Below are positions 32,790 through 39,036 of a stretch of DNA of 39,036 nt, in pieces. Origin of the DNA: an uncultured Veillonella sp. (GTDB taxonomy: Bacteria > Bacillota > Negativicutes > Veillonellales > Veillonellaceae). Where the stretch lies: assembly GCA_902477915.1 (NCBI GenBank), contig CABSJA010000016.1, forward strand, positions 1-39,036, read 5' to 3'. The notes under the pieces are model-generated. The model searched no databases and was not told the origin of the DNA. It was given only the letters and a program-made list of their open reading frames with translations. The position numbers and the translations under genes are program-made. Positions within the stretch are counted from its first letter, which is position 1. Each line of letters opens with the position of its first letter.

Positions 32790-33602
32790 GTGATAGTTGT
32801 AGGCATGGAAAATGCAGAATCCAACATCCATAGTACAGCCATAGTCCATCCAAATGCTAAATTGGGCAAAGATGTAATCGTAGGTCCTGGCGCCGTAATC
32901 GGCGAACACGTCGAGATTGGCGATGGCACACAAATCGGTGCACATGTTGTAATTGGTGGTTGGACAACCATTGGTAAGCGTTGTGAGATTTATCCTAACG
33001 CATCTATTGGGTTGGAACCGCAAGATTTAAAATTTAAAGGCGAAAAAAGCTATTGTAATATTGGCGATGAAACGGTTATCCGTGAATTCGTAACTATTAG
33101 CCGCGCTACTGGAGAAGGTGAAGAAACACGTGTAGGTAATAATTGCTTGCTTCAAGCATGTACACATGTGGCTCATAACTGTATCGTTGGCAATAATGTA
33201 ATTATGAGTAACTGTGCAGGCCTTGCTGGTCACGCTATCGTTGAAGATCGCGTTGTTATTGGCGGCCTTGCAGGTATCCATCAGTTTGTTAAAATTGGTC
33301 GTAATGCAATGGTTGGCGGTATGGCAAAGGTGGTTCAAGATATTCCACCATATGTCATTGCTGATGGTCAACCAGCACGTGTTATTGGCCTTAACTCTGT
33401 TGGATTGTCTCGTGCGGGCATTTCAGAAGAAGTACGCCGAGATTTAAAACAAGCATTCCGTATTATTTATCGTTCTGGCTTTAGTTTATCTAAGGCTATC
33501 GAAGAAATGGAAATGCAACTTGATTCTTCTGTAGAAATTGAAAATTTATTACGCTTCTTACGCAATGCCGATCGTGGTATTATGCGTACACGTCGTGACT
33601 AA
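32790..33602 (+). CDS. lpxA: UDP-N-acetylglucosamine acyltransferase
   Basis: First step of lipid A synthesis: O-acylation of UDP-GlcNAc from hydroxyacyl-ACP. The 270-residue protein has a left-handed beta-helix (IHSTAIVHPNAKLGKDV onward), the catalytic histidine H129 in QACTHVAHNC, and a C-terminal helical domain. QDLKFKGEKSYCNIGD and HQFVKIGRNAMVGG are family landmarks. I prefer GTG 32790, eight bases after GAGGAG. The GTG at 32781 overlaps that site, and ATG 32805 has no good site; the family usually begins close to the IHPTAIV segment, so 32805 is not excluded. A strong terminator follows. Confidence 0.95.
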   Translation: MIVVGMENAESNIHSTAIVHPNAKLGKDVIVGPGAVIGEHVEIGDGTQIGAHVVIGGWTTIGKRCEIYPNASIGLEPQDLKFKGEKSYCNIGDETVIREFVTISRATGEGEETRVGNNCLLQACTHVAHNCIVGNNVIMSNCAGLAGHAIVEDRVVIGGLAGIHQFVKIGRNAMVGGMAKVVQDIPPYVIADGQPARVIGLNSVGLSRAGISEEVRRDLKQAFRIIYRSGFSLSKAIEEMEMQLDSSVEIENLLRFLRNADRGIMRTRRD

Positions 33603-33605
33603 TTC

Positions 33606-33636
33606 AAAAGACCTCGTACTATGTACGAGGTCTTTT
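33606..33636 (+). terminator. Strong intrinsic terminator after lpxA
   Basis: AAAAGACCTCGTAC (33606-33619) pairs perfectly with GTACGAGGTCTTTT (33623-33636), a 14-base stem with a 3-base loop. The A- and T-rich flanks make it possibly bidirectional. Confidence 0.95.
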
Positions 33637-33941
33637 TATGTACTTAATAAATATCATGCTTTTAATGGGATGTGAAATTTATAACATTAGGTCATACATA
33701 TAAAATATTTTGATAAAATATTTGAAGTTTTTTTGCGTTCATAAGACGTAAAAAGAGGAATAAAAAAAATCTACTAAAATGTTGAAGAAATAGGCATAAA
33801 ACATGGTGTTTTAATGGTAAAAAATGCCTATTTATAGTACAATATATTGTATATGATTATGTCTTTTTTGAGGCATTAAGTATTGTAAATTTGTAATCAC
33901 TCATTGATATATAGGCCGTAGGTCATCTAGGAGGTATAGTC
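33637..33941. other. Gene-free, AT-rich, structured region upstream of lpxI
   Basis: No open frame with a ribosome binding site was found here on either strand. Two nested inverted repeats stand out: AAATAGGCAT (33788-33797) with ATGCCTATTT (33824-33833), enclosing AAAACA/TGTTTT (33798-33803, 33807-33812). Just after lies the palindrome TACAATATATTGTA (33838-33851). A T-rich run and GAGGCATTAAG follow. The lpxI promoter must be here, but no hexamer pair is convincing. An operator, a leader RNA or a small RNA are possible. Confidence 0.5.
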
Positions 33942-34778
33942 TTGGCAAAGGTAGGATTGATTGCAGGCATTGGTGTTTTGCCTGTAGAATTCATGCGTGC
34001 TGCTCATGTATTAGGTCATGAGGTAGTGGTTATCGGTGTAGTTCCAGATGTAGACCCGGCTTTAAAGGCTGAGGCCGATGCTTTCTATGATATTGGTGTT
34101 GCCAAATTAGGTAAGATTTTTAAAACCTTGAAAAAAGAAGGCGTTGAAGAATTAACTATGTTAGGTAAAGTGACTAAGGAAATTCTCTTCAAAGGTCTTA
34201 CATTCCCTGATTTAAAAACCTTAGGTGTTCTTAAACGCCTTAAAAATCGTAAAGATGACACTATCATGCTCGCTATCGTAGATGAAATCGAACGAGAAGG
34301 GTTTAAAGTGTTAGATCAAACTGTATACCTTAAACCATTTATGCCAAAGGTGGGGGTGCTTTCAAAAACACAGCCTACTGATGAACAATGGGCAGATATT
34401 TGCTTTGGCTTTGAACTAGCTAAGCAAATGGGTGGACTTGATATTGGTCAAACAGTAGTTGTAAAACATAAAGCGGCTATGGCTATTGAAGCTATTGAGG
34501 GCACTGATAAGTGCATTTTGCGCGGTGGTGAATTAGGTCGTGGCGATGCGGTTGTGGTTAAAACGGAAAAGCCAAATCAAGATGTTCGTTTTGATGTTCC
34601 TGCTGTAGGGATAAAAACATTAATGTCCATGATTGATAGTGGGTGTAAAGTCCTTGCTGTAGAGGCTGAAAAGACTATTTTTGTTCAACAACAAGATGTA
34701 CTAGATTTGGCAAACCGTCATGGTATTGTTATCTGTGCTGTTGACCAAGAGTTTGTAGATTCCAGAAAGGATGCATAA
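33942..34778 (+). CDS. lpxI: UDP-2,3-diacylglucosamine pyrophosphatase, LpxI type
   Basis: Hydrolyses UDP-2,3-diacylglucosamine to lipid X and UMP; it replaces the unrelated LpxH used by E. coli. The 278 residues show the LpxI (DUF1009) layout: VGLIAGIGVLPVEFMRAAH at the N-terminus, TMLGKVTKEILFKG, DDTIMLAIVDEIEREGFKV, and the C-terminal catalytic region GDAVVVKTEKPNQDVRFDVP with the conserved aspartate in RFDVPAVG. The start is TTG 33942, with AGGAGG seven bases upstream. Its stop overlaps the lpxB start in TAATG, placing the two consecutive enzymes under coupled translation. Confidence 0.94.
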   Translation: MAKVGLIAGIGVLPVEFMRAAHVLGHEVVVIGVVPDVDPALKAEADAFYDIGVAKLGKIFKTLKKEGVEELTMLGKVTKEILFKGLTFPDLKTLGVLKRLKNRKDDTIMLAIVDEIEREGFKVLDQTVYLKPFMPKVGVLSKTQPTDEQWADICFGFELAKQMGGLDIGQTVVVKHKAAMAIEAIEGTDKCILRGGELGRGDAVVVKTEKPNQDVRFDVPAVGIKTLMSMIDSGCKVLAVEAEKTIFVQQQDVLDLANRHGIVICAVDQEFVDSRKDA

Positions 34779-35920
34779 TGAAAGTCATGTTTTCTGCCGG
34801 TGAAGCATCCGGTGATACTCATGCAGCCAGTGTTGCTAATGCACTGAAAGAAATAGATCCTTCGGTTGACATGTTTGGTATGGGCGGTACCTTGATGGAA
34901 CGCGCTGGTGTTCGCATCGTATATGATATTAAAAATTTAGGCGTTATTGGGATTGTAGAGATTGTAAAATCACTCCCGAAATTCTTTAAACTTCGCACCT
35001 ACTTAAAACGTGTCATGATGAAGGAAAAACCAGATATTCTAGTTTGTGTAGATTACCCTGGTTTTAATATGAAACTTGCAGCTGTAGCTCATGAATTGGG
35101 AATTCCCGTTCTCTATTACATTGCTCCTACGATTTGGGCATGGCATAGTAGCCGTGGCAATACAATTCGTAAGTATGTCACTAAAGTGGCATCCATATTC
35201 CCCTTTGAAGCAGAAGCGTATCGCAAATATAAATGCGATGTAGACTTTGTAGGCCATCCACTATTGGATATCGTACATCCTACGATGAGCAAAGAAGCGG
35301 CTGAGGAATACTTTGGAGCTCGTAAAGATGCTAAAAAAGTATTGCTCATGCCAGGTAGCCGTAAGCAAGAGGTACTATCCTTGCTAGATACGATGTTAAA
35401 AAGTGGCGAGCAATTGATGGCGAACCATGAGGATATTCAATTCTTCTTGCCTCGCGCACATACCATCGATCGTAGTGAATTAGAAACTTTCATCGATGCT
35501 CACAAAGTGCCGGTGACGATTACAGAAGACCATACATATGATTTGATGCAGATTTGTGATGTATGTCTCGCCGCATCAGGTACAGCTACATTAGAAACAG
35601 CTATGATGGAGTTACCAACTATTTTATTGTATCGAGTATCTCCAATTACATATGGCATTGGGAAGATGGTCGTTAATGTGACCCATGTAGGTTTGCCTAA
35701 TATTGTAGCTGGCAAAGAAGTAATCCCTGAGTTATTACAAGATGCAGTGACACCTGAGGCTATTGTATCTCTTGTGGAACCTCTTCTAAATGATGTGGAA
35801 CGCAATGAAGCGATGCGTAGCGAATTGCGTGAAGTACATCATAAATTAGGTGAACCAGGTGCTGTAAAGCGTGTAGCAGAGCTGGTATATAACCTCGGTA
35901 AGGAGAAATGTAATGAATAG
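34778..35920 (+). CDS. lpxB: Lipid A disaccharide synthase
   Basis: GT19 glycosyltransferase that joins UDP-2,3-diacylglucosamine to lipid X at the inner face of the inner membrane. The 380-residue GT-B protein begins FSAGEASGDTHAASVANAL and carries VCVDYPGFNMKLA, YYIAPTIWAWHSSRG, FVGHPLLD, LMPGSRKQEV and AASGTATLETAMMELPTI, all typical of LpxB. It overlaps lpxI by one base and msbA by eight bases. Confidence 0.96.
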   Translation: MKVMFSAGEASGDTHAASVANALKEIDPSVDMFGMGGTLMERAGVRIVYDIKNLGVIGIVEIVKSLPKFFKLRTYLKRVMMKEKPDILVCVDYPGFNMKLAAVAHELGIPVLYYIAPTIWAWHSSRGNTIRKYVTKVASIFPFEAEAYRKYKCDVDFVGHPLLDIVHPTMSKEAAEEYFGARKDAKKVLLMPGSRKQEVLSLLDTMLKSGEQLMANHEDIQFFLPRAHTIDRSELETFIDAHKVPVTITEDHTYDLMQICDVCLAASGTATLETAMMELPTILLYRVSPITYGIGKMVVNVTHVGLPNIVAGKEVIPELLQDAVTPEAIVSLVEPLLNDVERNEAMRSELREVHHKLGEPGAVKRVAELVYNLGKEKCNE

Positions 35921-37643
35921 TTATTCTAGGCTCTTATATTTTGTAAAGCCTTATTATAAGCGCATGATTTTTGCAGTGTTCTGCATGATCGTCGCAGCTG
36001 CGGCATACTTGGTAGTGCCTTGGCTTATTAAAAATGTAGTAGACCAAGTATTAGATGATAAGAATATGTTTATGTTGAACCTCATAGTAGGGTCTATCAT
36101 TCTTATATTCTTAATTCGTGGCTTTGCTACATATGGTCAAACCTATAATATGTCTTACATTGGACAACGTGTCATCATCGATGTACGGGAAGCCATCTTT
36201 AATCATCTACAAAAATTAAGCTTATCTTATTTTGATCGCCGTAAGACTGGCGTTATCATGAGTAATCTTACCAATGACGTTGCTGCACTTCAGACTGCTG
36301 TAGTTGATAATTTGATTTCTTTTATTACGGAATCTGTAACATTGATAGGTTCTCTCGTGTCTATGCTTCTAATTGATTGGAAATTGACACTTGTTACCTT
36401 TATTACAGTTCCAGTAGTGCTAGTAATTATCAATGTATTTGGTAAAAAGCTTCGTGTAGCAGGTCATGATGTACAAGGCCGTGTGGCTGATATTACAGCA
36501 CTTTTACAAGAGGTAATCAGCGCTATTCGAGTAGTAAAATCATTCGCTCGTGAAGATTTTGAACGGAAGCGTTTTGAAGATGAAAATGATCGCAACTTTA
36601 AAGCTGTTATTAAAGCGACTAAGTTGACTAGCTTGTTAAGTCCAATGGTTGAGTTTTCTGCAGCCATTGCGGTGGCAGTCATCCTTTGGTATGGTGGCTA
36701 TTCTGTAGTAACAGGGACTATTACAGCAGGTTCTTTGATTGCGTTCCTAATTTATGCAATCAACTTGTCTAACCCAGTTAAACGCTTGAGCCAAGTGTAT
36801 GGCAATATTCAAAAAGCATTGGCTGCAGCTGATCGTGTATTTGAAATTTTAGATACTAAAACTGACGTTGTGGAAAAGCCTGATGCTATTACGTTGCCAT
36901 CTATCAAAGGCAATGTAGAATTTAAAGATGTTTCATTCTCTTACGATGGTGAAAAAACAGCGCTCGAAAACTTTACTTTGTCTGTTAAGGCTGGTGAAAG
37001 CGTAGCTCTTGTTGGTCCATCTGGTGCTGGTAAAACGACTCTGGCGAATTTGTTACCTCGCTTCTACGATGTAACCGGTGGCGCTATCACGATTGATGGT
37101 TATGACGTAAAAGATGTTACATTTAAATCGTTACGTGAACAAATCGGGCTTGTACCACAAGAAACTGTGTTGTTTAATGCCACAATTAAAGAGAATATCT
37201 TGTATGGTCGATTAGATGCTACTGATGAAGAAGTATATGAAGCTGCTAAGGCTGCCAATGTACTTGAATTCGTAGAAAAGATGCCTGATGGTCTCGACAC
37301 AGTGGTGGGCGAGCGAGGCAGTTCCTTATCTGGTGGTCAACGTCAACGTGTAGCTATCGCACGTGCTATTTTGAAAGACCCACGTATTCTAATTCTAGAT
37401 GAAGCGACATCTGCATTAGATACTGAGAGTGAAAAGCTTGTACAAGAGGCGCTAGATCGCCTTATGAAAGGGCGTACTGCATTTGTAATTGCCCATCGAT
37501 TGAGCACAGTTCAAAATGCTCATCAAATTGTTGTACTTAATCAAGGCCACTTGGTAGAGCAGGGGACTCACCAAGAGCTATTAGCTGTTGATGGCGGATT
37601 GTACAATCATCTCTATTCCGTTCAATTCTCCAACAAAGGATAA
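35913..37643 (+). CDS. msbA: MsbA-like lipid A export ABC transporter (fused permease and ATPase)
   Basis: Flips Kdo-lipid A or core-lipid A across the inner membrane. The 576-residue half-transporter has six membrane helices (about 15-310) and an intact ATPase domain. The ATPase domain has Walker A GPSGAGKTT, Q-loop in IGLVPQETVLFNATIKENIL, signature SLSGGQRQRVAIARA, Walker B ILILDEATSALD, and H-loop IAHRLSTV. Substrate cannot be read from the ATPase, but location between lpxB and waaA, with an 8-base overlap with lpxB, supports lipid A. AAGGAG precedes ATG 35913. waaA follows 2 bases after the stop. Confidence 0.9.
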   Translation: MNSYSRLLYFVKPYYKRMIFAVFCMIVAAAAYLVVPWLIKNVVDQVLDDKNMFMLNLIVGSIILIFLIRGFATYGQTYNMSYIGQRVIIDVREAIFNHLQKLSLSYFDRRKTGVIMSNLTNDVAALQTAVVDNLISFITESVTLIGSLVSMLLIDWKLTLVTFITVPVVLVIINVFGKKLRVAGHDVQGRVADITALLQEVISAIRVVKSFAREDFERKRFEDENDRNFKAVIKATKLTSLLSPMVEFSAAIAVAVILWYGGYSVVTGTITAGSLIAFLIYAINLSNPVKRLSQVYGNIQKALAAADRVFEILDTKTDVVEKPDAITLPSIKGNVEFKDVSFSYDGEKTALENFTLSVKAGESVALVGPSGAGKTTLANLLPRFYDVTGGAITIDGYDVKDVTFKSLREQIGLVPQETVLFNATIKENILYGRLDATDEEVYEAAKAANVLEFVEKMPDGLDTVVGERGSSLSGGQRQRVAIARAILKDPRILILDEATSALDTESEKLVQEALDRLMKGRTAFVIAHRLSTVQNAHQIVVLNQGHLVEQGTHQELLAVDGGLYNHLYSVQFSNKG

Positions 37644-37645
37644 TC

Positions 37646-38950
37646 ATGTACTGGATATATAACGTATTGCTCATATTTTATTGGATTGGCTTGATTCCGG
37701 TTATTCTATACCGCCTTGCCTTTGAAGATGGATTTTATGAGCGTATCAAACAGAGTGCAGGCTATATGCCAGCCTCACTACTAAAAAAAATTGAAGGACG
37801 TCGTGCTATTTGGATTCATGCTGCTTCTGTAGGGGAAATTGTAGCTACTAGTCCATTAGTGAAGGAAGTAAAAAAGGAATTTCCTGAAGCGGTTGTTGTG
37901 GTGTCTGTTGTAACTGCAACAGGCCATGCAATGGCCCATCGCATCATACCAGAGGCTGAAGGGATTATTTTCTTCCCTCTAGATTTACCGTATTTGACGC
38001 GTAAGATTTTGCAAATTATTAAACCTATTGCTATCTTGCTTGTAGAAACAGAAATTTGGCCTAACTTCTTGCGTATCGCTCAATCCGAAAATATTCCTGT
38101 TATGATGGTTAATGGTCGTATTTCTGATCGCAGTATGAAACGCTATAAATATATTAGTGCGTTCACAAAAGAAATGTTACGTTCCATTGAGCGTTTCTGT
38201 ATGCAATCAAAATTCGATGCTGCACATATTGAAGTATTAGGTGCACAAACATCTGATATTACCGTAACAGGTAATATGAAATATGACCAAACGTATGCCA
38301 CGGTATCAGCTGAAGAAAAACAAGCTCTTCTTGAAGAGTTTGGCTTTGGTAATAATCATCCCATCATCATTGCCGGTAGTACACATAAGGGTGAGGAAGA
38401 AACAATCTTTGAGACCTTTAAACAAGTTTTACAAGAATATCCTCAAGCGCGCTTGTTAATTGCACCACGTGAGATATATCGCGGTCATGATGTTCAAACG
38501 CTAGCGAAACGTTATGAATTGAATGCTATTTGTCGTAGCGATATGACAGAGCCAGTTCATGAAGGCATACCAGTAGTTGTTTTAGATACTATTGGTGAAC
38601 TAGGTCGTTTATATAGCTTAGGGGATATTATTTTTGTAGGCGGTTCTCTTGTAAAAACTGGAGGCCATAATATTCTCGAGCCTGCCGCACATGGTAAACC
38701 AATTCTTGTAGGACCTTATATGTTTAATTTCAAAGAGATTTTCGCATTATTAAACTCTCGTCATGCTTGTGAACAAGTGAAGAATGGTAAAGAATTAACC
38801 GCTATGGTGTTGCGCTTATGTAAAGACAAAGGTTTGGCAACGGAAATGGGTCAAAATTGTCTTGATATTATTCGTGAAAATCGCGGTGCAACACAACGTA
38901 ATACACAAGAGTTACGTCAACTCTTTGAAAAACACCATATTGTTCCATAA
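37646..38950 (+). CDS. waaA: 3-deoxy-D-manno-octulosonic acid (Kdo) transferase
   Basis: Transfers Kdo from CMP-Kdo to lipid IVA at the inner membrane. The 434-residue GT-B enzyme (GT30) has an N-terminal membrane-associating helix (about 2-20), IWIHAASVGEIVATSPLV with the catalytic glutamate in SVGE, and VVTATGHAMA. Further on are VETEIWPNFLRIAQ, GNMKYDQ, IIAGSTHKGEEE, DTIGELGRLYSLGDIIFVGGS and GGHNILEPAAHGKPILVGP. Whether it adds one or two Kdo units cannot be told from sequence. It starts 2 bases after msbA. The next gene lies 56 bases on with its own strong ribosome binding site. Confidence 0.95.
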   Translation: MYWIYNVLLIFYWIGLIPVILYRLAFEDGFYERIKQSAGYMPASLLKKIEGRRAIWIHAASVGEIVATSPLVKEVKKEFPEAVVVVSVVTATGHAMAHRIIPEAEGIIFFPLDLPYLTRKILQIIKPIAILLVETEIWPNFLRIAQSENIPVMMVNGRISDRSMKRYKYISAFTKEMLRSIERFCMQSKFDAAHIEVLGAQTSDITVTGNMKYDQTYATVSAEEKQALLEEFGFGNNHPIIIAGSTHKGEEETIFETFKQVLQEYPQARLLIAPREIYRGHDVQTLAKRYELNAICRSDMTEPVHEGIPVVVLDTIGELGRLYSLGDIIFVGGSLVKTGGHNILEPAAHGKPILVGPYMFNFKEIFALLNSRHACEQVKNGKELTAMVLRLCKDKGLATEMGQNCLDIIRENRGATQRNTQELRQLFEKHHIVP

Positions 38951-39006
38951 GATCGATATGATTTATTAGATTCATCTATGATATTACATAATAGGAGGAG
39001 TCACCT

Positions 39007-39036
39007 ATGAGTGGGGAAGCATTATTCAAATCCATC
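39007..39036 (+). CDS. Start of a further gene, cut by the window end (possibly lpxK)
   Basis: ATG 39007 is preceded by AGGAGG (38993-38998) at good spacing and begins MSGEALFKSI, open to the window end. Ten codons do not identify it. A lipid A 4'-kinase (lpxK) or another Kdo/lipid A gene is expected after waaA; this is inference from gene order only. Confidence 0.6.
   Translation, partial: MSGEALFKSI

Noticed and set aside
33942..34778. Calling the pyrophosphatase lpxH
   Set aside because: No calcineurin-type metal motifs (DxH, GDxxD, GNHD) are present; the sequence follows the LpxI family.
1..39036. Mobile elements, CRISPR arrays, tRNA or rRNA genes
   Set aside because: No transposase, integrase, regular repeat-spacer pattern or tRNA cloverleaf was seen on either strand by eye.

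Overview
The window is AT-rich, has strong AGGAGG-type ribosome binding sites, and carries every gene on the + strand. It reads as a chromosomal segment of a diderm Firmicute of the class Negativicutes, most likely Veillonella or a close relative. Firmicutes-style translation signals and a SpoIVB/S55-type protein sit beside a full set of outer-membrane and lipid A genes. This assignment rests on remembered family features, not on a search.

Left part (1-11.9 kb), housekeeping and metabolism. The order is the 3' end of lysS, an inducible-type ornithine decarboxylase (speF), a short remnant of a purine permease, guanine deaminase (guaD), an atypical CDF cation transporter, serS, a transaldolase-like aldolase, glpX, murA and an actin-like MreB homologue with a long basic N-terminal extension. 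The aldolase and glpX fit gluconeogenic carbon flow. murA starts peptidoglycan synthesis, and putrescine from ornithine may feed the polyamine-modified peptidoglycan known from Veillonella.

Middle part (12.1-31.2 kb), envelope biogenesis. An AMIN protein with a degenerate phosphodiester-glycosidase domain comes first. A tiny exported barrel-sandwich (biotinyl/lipoyl-like) protein and an exported S55-type protease-like protein follow. Next are mlaE-mlaF-mlaD, whose MlaD has a long helical region and a predicted C-terminal beta-barrel, then a TolC-family protein, TamB, a three-POTRA Omp85/BamA protein, three different OmpH/Skp-like chaperones in a row, lpxD and an LpxL-type acyltransferase.

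Right part (31.5 kb to the end), lipid A. lpxC-fabZ-lpxA form one unit that ends in a strong terminator. After a 339-base gene-free but structured stretch comes lpxI-lpxB-msbA-waaA, and the first ten codons of a further gene (possibly lpxK). Together the right two-thirds encode lipid A-Kdo synthesis and flipping, outer-membrane protein folding, and lipid traffic between the membranes.

I saw no tRNA, rRNA, CRISPR array, insertion sequence or prophage. The least ordinary items are the purine-permease remnant whose last codons carry a likely guaD promoter and operator, the MlaD-barrel fusion, the tandem Skp-like triplet, the exported lone barrel-sandwich protein beside the S55 protein with reversed motif order, the MreB extension, and a 28-bp perfect palindrome upstream of the lpxC promoter.
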